Below the pieces are notes generated by a model. That model was not told where the DNA came from and did not search any database. It saw only the letters and a list, made by a program, of their open reading frames with translations. 52,637 bases of DNA, taken from positions 1 to 52,637 of the forward strand of contig CADDZD010000010.1 in the NCBI GenBank assembly GCA_902812385.1, read 5' to 3'. The DNA is from Clostridia bacterium (GTDB lineage: Bacteria; Bacillota; DSM-12270; Thermacetogeniales; Thermacetogeniaceae). The position numbers and the translations under genes were made by a program. Each line of letters begins with the position of its first letter. The first letter of the stretch is position 1. Positions 9,817-19,167 of the stretch are shown here, one piece after another.

Positions 9817-11436
9817 ATGTCGATTCCGATTAATTTTTTCACGTGGATCTGTGCTTTATTGCCGATCCTGGCCATTCTGGTGCTGATGGTTGGTTTCAAG
9901 TGGAGTGCCTCGAAGGCCGGTCCCATAGGCTGGTTTATCGCATTAATTGTCGGCATTACGGTCTTTAAAGCCAACTTCTGGCTTTTGTCGTACTCCAGCG
10001 CTAAAGGTATGGTAATGGCGTTTTACGTGCTCTACATTATCTGGGGGGCGCTGCTGCTCTACCATGTGGTCAACGAAGTAGGCGGCATCGAGACTATCGG
10101 TGCAACCTTTATCGAAATGACCAAGAACAGGATTTTGCTGCTGTTGATGTTTGGCGTCGCATTTGTGACATTCCTCCAGGGTGTTGCAGGGTTTGGAGTT
10201 CCTGTGGCTGTCGGTGCTCCGCTGCTGGTAAGCTTGGGATTCCCCCTGACAACGGCAGTTGCTGTGCCGCTGATCGGCCACTCCTGGTCGGTAACCTTCG
10301 GTGACATGGCTTCCTCCTTCTCATCCCTCCAACAGGCAACGGGGCTGCCGGGGCCCGATCTGGCTCCCTTCGCCGCATTTTTCACAGGGCTGGCGGGCGT
10401 TGTCTGCGCCTTCTTCGCCATTCACTGCTATGCCGGCTGGAAGGGTGTAAGAAAGGGTTGGCTCCCGGCGCTGGTGGTTGGCGGCGTAATGGCGCTCGTC
10501 CAGTTCGGGGTGGCCCAGTGGGAACCCGCTCTGGCAACCTTCATCGCAGGAATTGTCGGTATTGTGGTAACAGCTTTTATGACAAGATTCTACCGCGAAG
10601 AGGATGAGGATCTTGCAGCTGTAATTGAGGCTGCTGCATCTGCCGAGCCCGGAACTGCCACCAAAGTTATTACCATTAAAAAGAAGATGAATTTCCACCT
10701 GGCCTTTGCCGCCTATTACGCCCTGATCGTGATCGTGGCCTTGCAGGAATTCGTTCCCGGCCTTGAAGACTGGATGAAGAGTGTCCTGGTAGTGGCCTTT
10801 AAGTGCCCGCAGTATGCTACGGCCTACGGTTGGGTTACTAAAGCCGGCTGGTCATCAAAGGTCGGAACTTTAGGACATGTGGGAGCCCTGCTTGTTTACG
10901 CAGCTATCATCGGGATCATTATTTACAGTGTTGCCGGATACTGGAAGGGCGAGATGTGGGGTAAAGTGCTGACAAAGGTGGCCAAGGACGGCCTCGGGTC
11001 CAGCATCGCAACCTCATCCATGGTTTTAATGGCTTTCATTATGGTTGAAACCGGTATGACCTATACCCTGGCCAAGGGTGTAGCAACAGCTTTTGGAGTT
11101 GTTTATCCGGTACTGGCTCCTCTTGTAGGTGTGCTTGGTGCCTTCATGACCGGTAGCAACACCAACTCCAATGTTATGTTTGGAGCCTTCCAGGCGCAAA
11201 TCGCCAAGATCCTGGGGGTCAGCACACTGATCATGGCCTCCGCCCAAACGGCAGGCGGTTCTATAGGCAGTATGCTTGCACCGGCCAAGGTGATCGTCGG
11301 CACCTCCACTGTCGGGCTGACCGGGCGTGAAGGCGAGGTAATCGGGAAGACCTTGAAATACTGCCTGTTGCTGGGTGTGGTGATCGGAATCCTTGCCTGG
11401 ATCATGCTGTTTGTGATCTTCAGGCATGTTTACTAG
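9817..11436 (+). CDS. LctP-family organic-acid permease
   Basis: A 539-residue polytopic membrane protein of the L-lactate permease family (about 12-14 hydrophobic segments), 2-hydroxy-acid:H+ symporters of the cytoplasmic membrane. Characteristic stretches are FLQGVAGFGVPVAVGAPLLV and TGSNTNSNVMFGAFQ near the C-terminal half. The start is set by GGGGGAGGAG before the ATG. A cytosolic acidic loop is seen around residues 265-290. Family members carry lactate or glycolate. The gene follows the oxalate oxidoreductase operon after a terminator, so glycolate or oxalate are also candidate substrates; this is inference. The ~260 bases before it show no clear promoter. Confidence 0.88.
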   Translation: MSIPINFFTWICALLPILAILVLMVGFKWSASKAGPIGWFIALIVGITVFKANFWLLSYSSAKGMVMAFYVLYIIWGALLLYHVVNEVGGIETIGATFIEMTKNRILLLLMFGVAFVTFLQGVAGFGVPVAVGAPLLVSLGFPLTTAVAVPLIGHSWSVTFGDMASSFSSLQQATGLPGPDLAPFAAFFTGLAGVVCAFFAIHCYAGWKGVRKGWLPALVVGGVMALVQFGVAQWEPALATFIAGIVGIVVTAFMTRFYREEDEDLAAVIEAAASAEPGTATKVITIKKKMNFHLAFAAYYALIVIVALQEFVPGLEDWMKSVLVVAFKCPQYATAYGWVTKAGWSSKVGTLGHVGALLVYAAIIGIIIYSVAGYWKGEMWGKVLTKVAKDGLGSSIATSSMVLMAFIMVETGMTYTLAKGVATAFGVVYPVLAPLVGVLGAFMTGSNTNSNVMFGAFQAQIAKILGVSTLIMASAQTAGGSIGSMLAPAKVIVGTSTVGLTGREGEVIGKTLKYCLLLGVVIGILAWIMLFVIFRHVY

Positions 11437-11457
11437 AAAACGAATGGAGGGATCGAG

Positions 11458-11649
11458 ATGGCGGACGGTACTGCACAAAACAAAAAGAATTATAAGATGT
11501 TGTGGCAGGGAATCTCGCTGCTAGGTATGCTGCTGGTACCGGCACTGGTCATGTATCCCGGAGCTGAGGCGAAAAGCAATGGCATTATGGCTCTCGGGTA
11601 CATCCTCCTGGTATTTTGCATGCTGATACCTTTGTTCCTGAAAAAGTAG
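11458..11649 (+). CDS. Small membrane protein with two hydrophobic segments
   Basis: A 63-residue protein 21 bases after the permease stop, with ATGGAGG before its ATG. Two hydrophobic helices (about 18-33 and 43-61, ISLLGMLLVPALVMY and GIMALGYILLVFCMLIPLF) are joined by a short polar loop. No family is recognised. Tight spacing says it is co-transcribed with the permease, and it may be a small accessory subunit or stabiliser of it. That role is a guess. Confidence 0.6.
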   Translation: MADGTAQNKKNYKMLWQGISLLGMLLVPALVMYPGAEAKSNGIMALGYILLVFCMLIPLFLKK

Positions 11650-11702
11650 GTGCGCTGCGACAGTCGCTTGTATAGCTGGCCGTAGAAACGGACCGGGATG
11701 TG

Positions 11703-11727
11703 GGCGTGGGGCAGACCGCCCCACGCC
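11703..11727 (+). terminator. Hairpin after the permease operon
   Basis: A perfect ten-base-pair stem (GGCGTGGGGC, loop AGACC, GCCCCACGCC) lies about 55 bases after the small-protein stop. It is followed by GAAAAACC, not a T-run, so termination may be weak or factor-dependent. Confidence 0.45.
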
Positions 11728-11866
11728 GAAAAACCGGTTTAATGCAGATGGAGGGTTAAGGGATTTTTTATAAAAAATATATTTGGAATACCATTATCGC
11801 ACATAATATACGGAATACAATATCTGCCCTGGAAATACGTTCTGGTTATCCTTGCAGGCGCAGCGA

Positions 11867-11961
11867 CCCAGCACTCACCGAAACTCTGTTGCGTAATCGG
11901 CTTTCACTTTATGATTCCGTTTTTGTTTTCTTCAGCTCACGAAGCAGCAGTGAGTGCTGGG
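11867..11961 (-). repeat. Nested 95-bp palindromic element inside copy A
   Basis: Terminal inverted repeats CCCAGCACTCAC and GTGAGTGCTGGG, 12 bp each. The reverse complement matches the free-standing element at 24056-24153 along most of its length. It replaces the small hairpin CCTACGGAGG present at the same place in copies B and C. Confidence 0.88.
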
Positions 11962-12008
11962 TTGTTACTCGCCCTTGATGAAGGAGCAGCTAACGGCAGC
12001 CGAACTGA

Positions 12009-12099
12009 CCCCGCACTCAAAGGAAATTCTCCCCTTTAACGCTCCTTCGGAACCGGCCATTATTATCTCTTTACAGAGAAAGTGCCATTGAGTGCGGGG
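12009..12099 (+). repeat. Second nested 91-bp palindromic element inside copy A
   Basis: Terminal inverted repeats CCCCGCACTCAA and TTGAGTGCGGGG. The ends resemble those of the first nested element (shared GCACTCA core), but the interior is different. In copy B the same site holds only GGCATGGATGCC, itself a mini-palindrome. Confidence 0.85.
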
Positions 12100-12302
12100 G
12101 AAGTAGCCGACTCCGCTGCAAGGATGCAGCGTAGGAGGCGGTCGGCTGCCGTCTGCGACGCGTTATAAGCGAGTTAAACCGGAGTCCGGGAGCAAGCGCA
12201 AGGATAACCAGATTTCATCCTCTGTTGGTGGCGGCGTGGAGGTCTGTTATGAAATAACCGGCAAGAGCAATAAATTACCTGATCGTTTTAGTACTTAATT
12301 AA

Positions 12303-12331
12303 TTTACAAAAAAGGTTGGAGGTGGTACACT
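12303..12331 (+). promoter_or_regulatory. Candidate sigma-A promoter of the first TPP-riboswitch transcript
   Basis: TTTACA (12303-12308) and TACACT (12326-12331) are separated by exactly 17 bases. They lie about 25 bases upstream of the riboswitch, which fits a transcript starting just before the aptamer. Confidence 0.6.
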
Positions 12332-12355
12332 TTAAATAAAAAATATGGTTGAATT

Positions 12356-12445
12356 CCATAGGGGTGCCGAAAAGGCTGAGAGGCTTATGACAAGCCAACC
12401 CTTAGAACCTGATCTGGGTAATGCCAGCGAAGGGAAGTGAGAATT
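12356..12445 (+). ncRNA. TPP riboswitch (THI element) 1
   Basis: The conserved THI-box parts occur in order: GGGGTGCC, GGCTGAGA, CCAACCCTT, AACCTGATCTGGGTAATGCC and AGCGAAGGGA. These form the two helical arms that bind the pyrimidine and the diphosphate of TPP. It controls the following epimerase-like gene through the adjacent terminator. Confidence 0.95.
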
Positions 12446-12459
12446 GTAAGGTTTATTAC

Positions 12460-12495
12460 AAGCACTCCACTTTGCTGGGGTGCTTCATCGTTTTA
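12460..12495 (+). terminator. Terminator of TPP riboswitch 1
   Basis: AAGCACTCC pairs with GGGGTGCTT (stem 12460-12485), followed by a short T-rich run (CATCGTTTTATT). Located just after the aptamer, as expected for a switch that stops transcription when TPP is bound. Confidence 0.75.
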
Positions 12496-12580
12496 TTCGA
12501 AGGATTGTATTTACTCTCTGCTATGATGCAGGGAGCAAGGCCTTGATTAATTCTGAAGAATAGCGAGGTTATGAAAATAA

Positions 12581-13514
12581 ATGAAAGTATTGATAACGGG
12601 TTCTTCAGGCGATATCGGAAGCCACCTGGTGCGTGATTTTACCGAAAAGGGTTGCATTGTCAGAACCCTCGACCTGAGGGATGCGGACTTCCCCTCATCA
12701 ACGGTGGCGGTGGAAAACAGATTTACCGGTTCGGTGGCAGATAAGGATCTGGTCGATAAGGCGGTGGACGGGGCGGAATTTGTAATTCACCTGGCCTGGA
12801 GCTTTTCGGATCAACCCGGGGAGGTTTTCAACGGCGACATTCCCGGGCACATCCACCTGCTGGAGGCAGCCGTAAAGCATCGTGTTCAAAGGTTTATCTA
12901 TGCGAGCACTGCTACGGTTTACGGAAGGGCGGTCCGGGTTCCTGTAGGAGGAGCACCCCCGCCTGGTTTTTGAAGCCAGAAAACCGCTCTATGCCTTAAC
13001 CAAAAGCCTGGCGGAGGACCTGTGCACCTATTACTACCGAGAGGCGGGACTACCGGTGGTGGTGTTCAGGTTCTGGTGGGCCTTTGGAGAAACGATCGGA
13101 GGCCGCCATCTGCGTAACATGGTCCAGGATGCCCTGAAGGGAAAAACCCTGGAGGTCCCCGGCGGGGTGGGTGGCACCTTTGTGACAATGGACGACCTGT
13201 CCCGGGCCTTTGAGCTTGCTTTAAACAGCGAAAGGGCATCCGGCAAGATCTACAACATCGGCAGCTTTTATGTCACCTGGGAGGAGATCGCCGGAATGAT
13301 CGTGGAGATAACCGGCTCTGCCGGCGGTGTGAAAACCATACCGCTGAACGAGTGGAACGGGCCGAAGTTTCTGTCCGACAGCTGGGAGATCGGTTGGGAG
13401 AAGGCAGCGGAGGATTTGGGGTACCGGCCCGCTCTCGGCCGTGAGGAGGGCCTTGCCTCCTTAAAGAAGGCGATTGCCGCACTGGCCGGAAGCCTGGACG
13501 GAAAAAATAAGTAG
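12581..13514 (+). pseudogene. NAD-dependent epimerase/dehydratase (extended SDR), broken by one frameshift
   Basis: Two adjoining frames together make one extended short-chain dehydrogenase of about 310 residues. The first (12581-12973) has the Rossmann start VLITGSSGDIGSHL and IYASTATVYG. The second, running to 13514, continues with EEHPRLVFEARKPLYALTKS, containing the YxxxK-like catalytic pair. An extra G in GTAGGAGGAG (12947-12948) shifts the frame; with one G fewer the two parts join perfectly. The break is either recent inactivation or a sequencing error. It is the only gene directly downstream of TPP riboswitch 1, so a thiamine-related sugar-nucleotide or alcohol oxidoreduction is suggested, but no known thiamine enzyme matches. 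Confidence 0.85.
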
Positions 13515-13584
13515 ACCCGGTGGCGGCCTGTATCAGGCCACGGCAGGGGCCGGGCGACGGGTGATAACTCCATATCGGCAGATT

Positions 13585-13670
13585 CACAGGGGTGCCGAAA
13601 GGCTGAGAGGCTTATACCAAGCCAACCCTTGGAACCTGATCTGGGTAATGCCAGCGGAGGGAGGTGCGAG
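13585..13670 (+). ncRNA. TPP riboswitch (THI element) 2
   Basis: A second THI box: GGGGTGCC, GGCTGAGA, CCAACCCTTGGAACCTGATC, GGGTAATGCCAGCG. Nearly identical in core to the first switch 1.2 kb upstream. It heads the thiS-thiG-thiH-thiF group and probably the rest of the thiamine genes. Confidence 0.95.
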
Positions 13671-13685
13671 TCATGGTGTTTTAGT

Positions 13686-13710
13686 AGCATCCCGGCTGGG
13701 GTGCTTTTTT
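13686..13710 (+). terminator. Terminator of TPP riboswitch 2
   Basis: AGCATCCC, loop GGCT, GGGGTGCT followed by TTTTT. A classic intrinsic terminator placed directly after the aptamer. Confidence 0.88.
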
Positions 13711-13829
13711 GTCCCTTTACATGCCGCTTTCGGTTGAAAACAGGGACGCAAAAGCCTTTTTTCAACGCCCTGTCCCTGGATAGTGGGGAGCAGGCTTGGC
13801 TTTCATCTTTGTATATGGAGGGAACTGAC

Positions 13830-14030
13830 TTGAACATCTACCTGAACGGCAAGGCAACCGATATCCCGGACGGTCTCACCATATCCGGGCTGGTTGCCCA
13901 AAGGAAGCTCAATCCTGAAACGATCATTGTGGAACACAACTACAACCTGGTGAAGAAGGAGCACTGGGACGGGATAGTACTCAAGGAAAACGACCGGGTC
14001 GAAATTCTGAGATTCGTAGAGGGAGGTTGA
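13830..14030 (+). CDS. thiS: ThiS sulfur carrier protein
   Basis: A 66-residue ubiquitin-like protein ending in the diagnostic Gly-Gly (RFVEGG), whose C-terminus is adenylated by ThiF and converted to a thiocarboxylate that donates sulfur to the thiazole. The TTG at 13830 is chosen because GGAGGG lies seven bases upstream; an in-frame ATG five codons earlier overlaps that site. Start of the thiazole-synthesis operon. Confidence 0.93.
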   Translation: MNIYLNGKATDIPDGLTISGLVAQRKLNPETIIVEHNYNLVKKEHWDGIVLKENDRVEILRFVEGG

Positions 14031-14035
14031 AAAGG

Positions 14036-14806
14036 GTGGAGGATGTTCTGGAGATTGGTGGAAGGCAGATTACCAACCGCCTTTTTCTGGGAACCGGCAA
14101 GTTTGCTTCAAACCGCCTGATTCCCGAGGCGGTCAGGGCCGCAGGCGTGCAGGTGGTGACCGTGGCCCTGAGGCGGGTGGACATGGAGTTTGAGCAGGAA
14201 AATATCGCAGCCTATATCCCCGAGGACTGTATCATGATGCCGAACACCTCCGGGGCCAGGAACGCTCAGGAGGCGGTGAGGATCGCCAGGCTGGCCAGAG
14301 CGGCGGGTTGCGGGAACTGGGTCAAAATCGAGGTTATTTCGGACAACAGGTACCTCCTTCCCGACAACTATGAGACCATCAAGGCCACGGAAATACTGGC
14401 GGGAGAGGGCTTTGTGGTCCTGCCCTATATGAGCCCGGACCTGATGGTGGCCAAAAAGCTGGTGGAAGCCGGAGCGGCGGCGGTGATGCCCCTGGGAGCC
14501 CCGATAGGAAGCAACCGCGGGCTTAAAACCAGGGAGCTGGTGAGGATTTTAATAGAAGAAATACCCCTTCCCATAATCGTGGACGCCGGGCTGGGGCGGC
14601 CCTCGGAGGCGGCGGAGGCCATGGAAATGGGGGCGGCGGCAGTTCTGGTGAACACCGCCATCGCCACGGCCGGGGACCCGGTGGCCATGGCCCGGGCCTT
14701 CAGCCTGGCCGTTGCCGCCGGGAGGCTCGCCTATCTGGCGGGGCCTGGGGAAAGCGTGGAGTATGCCAGGGCATCATCGCCCCTGACCGGATTTCTGAGG
14801 GATTGA
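14036..14806 (+). CDS. thiG: Thiazole synthase
   Basis: A 256-residue TIM-barrel enzyme that condenses 1-deoxyxylulose 5-phosphate, dehydroglycine and ThiS-thiocarboxylate. Recognised by LFLGTGKF, the Schiff-base lysine region WVKIEVISD, and the phosphate-binding loops [11 protein letters not shown] and [22 protein letters not shown] at 14036 is preferred (GGGAGG nine bases before); a TTG overlapping the thiS stop is the alternative. Encoded between its sulfur donor and ThiH, with which it forms a complex. Confidence 0.95.
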   Translation: MEDVLEIGGRQITNRLFLGTGKFASNRLIPEAVRAAGVQVVTVALRRVDMEFEQENIAAYIPEDCIMMPNTSGARNAQEAVRIARLARAAGCGNWVKIEVISDNRYLLPDNYETIKATEILAGEGFVVLPYMSPDLMVAKKLVEAGAAAVMPLGAPIGSNRGLKTRELVRILIEEIPLPIIVDAGLGRPSEAAEAMEMGAAAVLVNTAIATAGDPVAMARAFSLAVAAGRLAYLAGPGESVEYARASSPLTGFLRD

Positions 14807-14822
14807 GCAGGGGGGACAGGTG

Positions 14823-15923
14823 ATGAGCTTTTACGATGAACGAAAAAAGTACGAGAATTTTGATTTTGACGGTTTCTTCGAGCAGGTTACCGACGCCGAT
14901 GTCAGGAGGGCCATCCACAAGGACCGCCTCACGCCGCTGGACTACCTGACCCTGCTGTCACCCAGGGCCGAGGCGCACCTTGAGGAGATCGCCCAAAAGG
15001 CGCACCGCCTCACCGTTCAGCATTTCGGGAGGGTGATCCTGCTTTTCACACCCATCTATGTGGCCAACTACTGCACCAACCAGTGCCTCTACTGCGGGTT
15101 TAAGGCCACCAACAGGCTGGAGCGGAAGAAGCTCACCCCGGCGGAGGTGGAGGAAGAGGCCAGGATCATCGCCGCCACCGGCTTGAAGCACATCCTTCTC
15201 CTCACAGGGGAGTCCAGGAGCAAGTCCCCGGTCTCCTACATCAGGGAGTGTGTGGAGGTCTTGAAAAAATACTTCACCTCCATCGGGATCGAGGTCTACC
15301 CCCTGGAGGAGGAAGAGTACCGGGAGCTGGTCGAAGCCGGAGTGGACGGGTTCTGCATGTACCAGGAGGTGTATGACGAGGAGGTCTACGCCAGGCTGCA
15401 CCCGGCAGGGCCGAAGCGGAATTACCGCTACCGCCTGGAGGCCCCCGAGCGGGCCTGCCGGGCGGGGATGAGGACGGTGAACATCGGGGCGCTGCTGGGA
15501 CTGCATGAATGGAGGACCGAGGCCTTTTTCACAGGGCTGCATGCCGACTACCTCCAGAGGGCCTATCCGGAGGTGGAGATCAGCATCTCCCCGCCCCGCA
15601 TGCGGCCGGAGCTGGGGGGCTTTGAACCTCCGGTGAAGGTCACCGACAGGAACCTGGTGCAGTACATCCTGGCCTTCAGGCTGTTCATGCCCAGGGGTGG
15701 AGTGACCATATCCAGCAGAGAGCGGGCGGAGCTGCGGGACCATCTCGTCAGGCTCGGAGTAACCAAGATGTCCGCGGGGTCCAATACGGCGGTAGGCGGC
15801 CGGTCCCACCCCGAAGCCGTCGGACAGTTCGAAATCTCCGACGGGCGCAGTGTGGCCGAGATGGCGGCAATGATCTATTCCCAGGGTTACCAGCCGGTCT
15901 ATAAGGACTGGCAGATGATTTGA
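14823..15923 (+). CDS. thiH: 2-iminoacetate synthase ThiH (radical SAM)
   Basis: A 366-residue radical-SAM lyase that cleaves tyrosine to dehydroglycine and p-cresol. The cluster motif CTNQCLYC (CxxxCxxC) is near residue 85. [10 protein letters not shown] and [11 protein letters not shown] are family landmarks. A GTG one codon earlier is an alternative start. Presence of ThiH and absence of the O2-dependent glycine oxidase ThiO fit an anaerobe. Confidence 0.95.
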   Translation: MSFYDERKKYENFDFDGFFEQVTDADVRRAIHKDRLTPLDYLTLLSPRAEAHLEEIAQKAHRLTVQHFGRVILLFTPIYVANYCTNQCLYCGFKATNRLERKKLTPAEVEEEARIIAATGLKHILLLTGESRSKSPVSYIRECVEVLKKYFTSIGIEVYPLEEEEYRELVEAGVDGFCMYQEVYDEEVYARLHPAGPKRNYRYRLEAPERACRAGMRTVNIGALLGLHEWRTEAFFTGLHADYLQRAYPEVEISISPPRMRPELGGFEPPVKVTDRNLVQYILAFRLFMPRGGVTISSRERAELRDHLVRLGVTKMSAGSNTAVGGRSHPEAVGQFEISDGRSVAEMAAMIYSQGYQPVYKDWQMI

Positions 15924-16579
15924 TGGCGGCGGCCGGGAACGGTTTTGAGGAGGCTCTTTCCAGGGTCCTCGGCGAGCAGAGGCTCGCCAGGATCCGGCAG
16001 GTTAAGGTCGGCATCGCCGGCGCCGGGGGTTTGGGTTCCAACTGCGCCCTCTTTCTGGTGCGGAGCGGTTTCAAGAGATTGAGGATCGTGGACTGCGACA
16101 CGGTGGATTACAGCAACCTGAACCGCCAGTTTTACTTTGCCGCCCAGGTGGGGCGCAGAAAGGTGGACGCTCTGAAAGAAAACCTGCTGCTGGTCAACCC
16201 CGACCTGGAGATCGAGGCCGTCCACGCCAGGATCGATGCCGGGAATGTAAAGGAGATCTTTGCCTGCTGCGACGCCGTGGTGGAAGCCTTCGACCGCCCT
16301 GAAGCCAAAAAGCTGCTCGTGGAGGCCTATCTGGATACTCCGAAGCTCCTGGTGGCCGCCTCCGGCCTGGCCGGCTGGGGGAGAAGTGAAGGCATCAGGA
16401 TCCGCCGCATCCGGGATACCTTTTACCTGGTGGGCGATCTGGTATCGGGGGTGGGACCGGATCTCCCTCCCCTGGCACTGGGGGTGTGCACTGCGGCGGC
16501 AAAACAGGCCGATGTGGTGTTGAGCTACTTTTTGGGGGAAGACGATCGCGCCGCCTCCGGCGGTACCAACAGAGGATGA
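15923..16579 (+). CDS. thiF: ThiF-type ThiS adenylyltransferase
   Basis: A 218-residue E1-like enzyme that adenylates the ThiS C-terminus. Its ATG overlaps the thiH stop (TGATG). The nucleotide-binding motif GIAGAGGLGSN, followed by DCDTVDYSNLNRQFYF, is clear. The last codons (GGTNRG) and the stop are supplied by the flanking repeat element (copy B), so the natural C-terminus may have been replaced. The length is normal for the short clostridial ThiF. Confidence 0.92.
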   Translation: MAAAGNGFEEALSRVLGEQRLARIRQVKVGIAGAGGLGSNCALFLVRSGFKRLRIVDCDTVDYSNLNRQFYFAAQVGRRKVDALKENLLLVNPDLEIEAVHARIDAGNVKEIFACCDAVVEAFDRPEAKKLLVEAYLDTPKLLVAASGLAGWGRSEGIRIRRIRDTFYLVGDLVSGVGPDLPPLALGVCTAAAKQADVVLSYFLGEDDRAASGGTNRG

Positions 16580-16581
16580 AA

Positions 16582-16790
16582 TCTGGTTATCCTTGCGCTT
16601 GCTCCCGGACTCCGGTTTAACTCGCCCTAGGACTCGTCGCAGACGGCACCCGACCGCCTCCTACGCTGCATCCATGCAGCGGAGTCGGCTACTTCGGCAT
16701 CCATGCCTCAGTTCGGCTGCCGTTAGCTGCTCCTTCGTCAAGGGCGAGTAACAACCTCCGTAGGTCGCTGCGCCTGCAAGGATAACCAGA
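16582..16790 (-). repeat. Palindromic element, copy B (209 bp)
   Basis: Same terminal inverted repeats as copy A (16582-16596 and 16776-16790), in the opposite orientation. It lies between thiF and the first thiE, within the thiamine operon. Just beyond it, AGGATAAACCGGAACCCATTTTCAGGG (16806-16832) repeats the tail sequence also found next to the partial copies near 26.7 and 31.5 kb. Confidence 0.9.
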
Positions 16791-16887
16791 ATGTATTTAC
16801 AAGGCAGGATAAACCGGAACCCATTTTCAGGGAAGGTAAAGGCGTTAAACGGCGCCGTTGACAGGCGATGGTAAGGAGGGGAGCGGT

Positions 16888-17559
16888 ATGGTAAACAGGA
16901 GCGGCCTGTCTGCCCTGCTGGAGGCGGACATCTACGGGATCACGGCCGAAGAGTACTCCCTGGGCCGGAGCAACATCGAGGTGGTGGCCGGGATGATTGA
17001 TGCCGGCATCAGGGTGATCCAGTACCGGGAAAAGGATAAGAAGGATCGGGAGAAATACCTGGAGTGCCTGAAAATCCGGGAGATGACCAGGGAGGCCGGC
17101 GTCACCTTCATTGTCGATGACGATGTGGATCTCGCCCTGCTGGTGGGCGCGGATGGAGTGCACCTCGGGCAGGAGGATCTGCCGCCGGAAGAGGTGAGAA
17201 AGCTGGTGGGTGACGGGATGATCATCGGGCTTTCCACCCACTCCCCGGCCCAGGCCCGGGCCGCCGAGAGCTGCGGGGCGGTGGACTACATCGGGGTGGG
17301 GCCGATCTTTCCCACCAGGACCAAAAAGGACGTTTGCGACCCGGTGGGTCTCGACTACCTGGATTTTGTCGTCCGGAACATCGGGCTTCCCTTTGTGGCC
17401 ATCGGCGGGATCAAAGAGCACAACATCGCCGAGGTCGCCCGCCGGGGGGCCCGGTGCATCGCCATGGTGACGGAGATAGTGGGGGCTCATGATATCAAGG
17501 CCAAGGTGGAGTCCCTGAGAAGGGCCATGCATGCAATCACCAGAAGTCAGGAGGGCTGA
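16888..17559 (+). CDS. thiE: Thiamine phosphate synthase, copy 1
   Basis: A 223-residue TIM-barrel that couples HMP-diphosphate and thiazole phosphate to thiamine monophosphate. ATG at 16888 follows AAGGAGGGG. Motifs: VIQYREKDK (substrate strand), [23 protein letters not shown], and [10 protein letters not shown]. This copy departs from the usual in that INDR is VDDD here, and it has an N-terminal extension. Only three bases separate it from thiC. Confidence 0.88.
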   Translation: MVNRSGLSALLEADIYGITAEEYSLGRSNIEVVAGMIDAGIRVIQYREKDKKDREKYLECLKIREMTREAGVTFIVDDDVDLALLVGADGVHLGQEDLPPEEVRKLVGDGMIIGLSTHSPAQARAAESCGAVDYIGVGPIFPTRTKKDVCDPVGLDYLDFVVRNIGLPFVAIGGIKEHNIAEVARRGARCIAMVTEIVGAHDIKAKVESLRRAMHAITRSQEG

Positions 17560-17561
17560 AT

Positions 17562-18863
17562 ATGGATTATACAACTCAGATGGATGCCGCCCGTAAAGGG
17601 GTTGTTACCCGGGAGATGGAGATCGTCGCCCGGAAGGAGGGGGTTGATGCCGAAGCGTTGAGGAAGCTGGTCGCCGAGGGCAAAGTGGTGATTCCGGCCA
17701 ACAAAAACCACAGATCCCTGGACCCGTGCGGCATAGGGCAGGGGTTGCGCACCAAGATCAACGTCAACCTGGGAGTATCCAACGACTGTTGTAACGTTGA
17801 GGGGGAGCTGGAGAAGGCGCGGCTGGCCATCGAACTGGGGGCCGACGCCATCATGGACCTGAGCTGCTACGGCAAGACCGAGGAATTCAGGCGCAGGCTG
17901 GTGGAAATGTCCCCGGCGGCCATCGGCACCGTGCCGGTTTACGACGCCGTGGGCTTTTATGATAAGGAACTGCCGGAAATCACCGCCTCGGAGTTTCTGG
18001 GGGTGGTGGAGAAACACGCCCGGGACGGGGTGGACTTTATGACCATTCACGCCGGGATCAACCGGGAGACCGCCGCCAGGTTCAAGAAAAACGCGCGGCT
18101 GACCAACATTGTCTCCAGGGGAGGCTCCCTGCTCTTTGCCTGGATGGAAATGAACGATCGGGAAAACCCTTTTTACGAGCATTACGATGAACTGCTGGAA
18201 ATCTGCAGGAAATACGACGTGACCATCAGCCTCGGCGATGCCTGCCGTCCGGGGAGCATCAGGGACGCCACCGACGCCTCCCAGGTTCAGGAGTTGATCG
18301 TTATGGGGGAACTGGCCAGGAGGGCCTGGGAAAAGGATGTTCAGGTGATGATCGAGGGGCCGGGCCATATGGCTCTGAATGAAATTGCACCAAACATGCT
18401 GCTGGAGAAAAAGCTGTGCCACGGCGCACCCTTTTACGTCCTGGGGCCGCTGGTGACCGATATTGCCCCGGGTTACGACCACATCACCAGCGCCATCGGG
18501 GGTGCGATTGCCGCCGCCAGCGGAGCGGATTTCCTCTGTTATGTCACCCCGGCCGAGCACCTGCGCCTCCCCACCCTGGAGGATATGAAGGAGGGGATCA
18601 TCGCCTCCCGCATCGCCGCCCATGCCGCCGATATCGCCAAGGGGGTGCCGGGGGCGCGCCGGTGGGATGACGAGATGAGCGAGGCCCGGCGCAGCCTGGA
18701 CTGGGAGAGGATGTTCGAACTGGCCCTGGATCCGGAAAAGGCCCGGCGCTACCGGGAAGAGTCCCGCCCGCAGGAGGAAGACACCTGCACCATGTGCGGC
18801 AAAATGTGCGCCGTCCGCAGCATGAACCAGGTCCTGGGGGGGATCGGCCGTGACGGGAGATGA
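17562..18863 (+). CDS. thiC: Phosphomethylpyrimidine synthase
   Basis: A 433-residue non-canonical radical-SAM enzyme converting aminoimidazole ribotide to HMP-phosphate. CAGGAGGG precedes the ATG. Family landmarks include [35 protein letters not shown] and [20 protein letters not shown]. The C-terminal cluster motif is CTMCGKMC. The length is that of the shorter clostridial/archaeal class (the E. coli enzyme is about 630 residues). First committed step of the pyrimidine branch. Confidence 0.96.
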   Translation: MDYTTQMDAARKGVVTREMEIVARKEGVDAEALRKLVAEGKVVIPANKNHRSLDPCGIGQGLRTKINVNLGVSNDCCNVEGELEKARLAIELGADAIMDLSCYGKTEEFRRRLVEMSPAAIGTVPVYDAVGFYDKELPEITASEFLGVVEKHARDGVDFMTIHAGINRETAARFKKNARLTNIVSRGGSLLFAWMEMNDRENPFYEHYDELLEICRKYDVTISLGDACRPGSIRDATDASQVQELIVMGELARRAWEKDVQVMIEGPGHMALNEIAPNMLLEKKLCHGAPFYVLGPLVTDIAPGYDHITSAIGGAIAAASGADFLCYVTPAEHLRLPTLEDMKEGIIASRIAAHAADIAKGVPGARRWDDEMSEARRSLDWERMFELALDPEKARRYREESRPQEEDTCTMCGKMCAVRSMNQVLGGIGRDGR

Positions 18864-18867
18864 TGCC

Positions 18868-19167
18868 GTGCTCTGTAACGTCAGCCTGCAGGTGATCCCT
18901 CTTGTCCCCGAAGGAGGTGTATATCCCCTGGTGGACCGGGTGATAGACCTGATCCGGGAATCCGGCGTGAAATACGAGGTGGGGCCCATGGAGACCACCA
19001 TGGAGGGGGAACTGCACCGGCTGCTGGAGATAGTGGAAAAGGCGCAGAAGCTCTGCCTGCAGCACGGGGCAAGCCGGGTGCTGTCGGTGGTGAAGATCGA
19101 CTGCAAAGCCGGTGGAGTGACCATCGAGGAGAAAGTGGGCAAATACCGGGAAGGAGGAGCGAAATGA
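18868..19167 (+). CDS. MTH1187/DUF77-type thiamine-binding protein
   Basis: A small ferredoxin-like-fold protein (about 99 residues). GTG at 18868 has GGGAG eight bases upstream; GTG at 18850, overlapping thiC, is the alternative. The pattern NVSLQVIPL, then YPLVDRVIDLIRESGVKYEV and GPMETTMEGE, is typical of the DUF77/thiamine_BP family, which binds thiamine or its pyrimidine. The thiamine operon context supports a binding or delivery role for HMP; the exact ligand is not known. Confidence 0.8.
   Translation: MLCNVSLQVIPLVPEGGVYPLVDRVIDLIRESGVKYEVGPMETTMEGELHRLLEIVEKAQKLCLQHGASRVLSVVKIDCKAGGVTIEEKVGKYREGGAK

Larger units (their letters stand above)
11841..12212 (+). repeat. Palindromic element, copy A (372 bp, with two nested elements)
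   Basis: Bounded by 15-bp terminal inverted repeats TCTGGTTATCCTTGC (11841-11855) and GCAAGGATAACCAGA (12198-12212). Internal inverted repeats (GGCAGCCGA against TCGGCTGCC; GCTGCAAGGATGCAGC) would fold it into a branched hairpin. Removing two inserts (11867-11961 and 12009-12099) leaves about 208 bases, the size of copies B and C. No protein is encoded. Homology with the other copies also extends a little beyond the termini (AAATACGT on the left, TTTCATCCTCTGTTGGTGG on the right). Confidence 0.9.

Noticed and set aside
11841-12212. CRISPR array or tandem repeat
   Set aside because: The repeated units are inverted and nested, not regularly spaced direct repeats.
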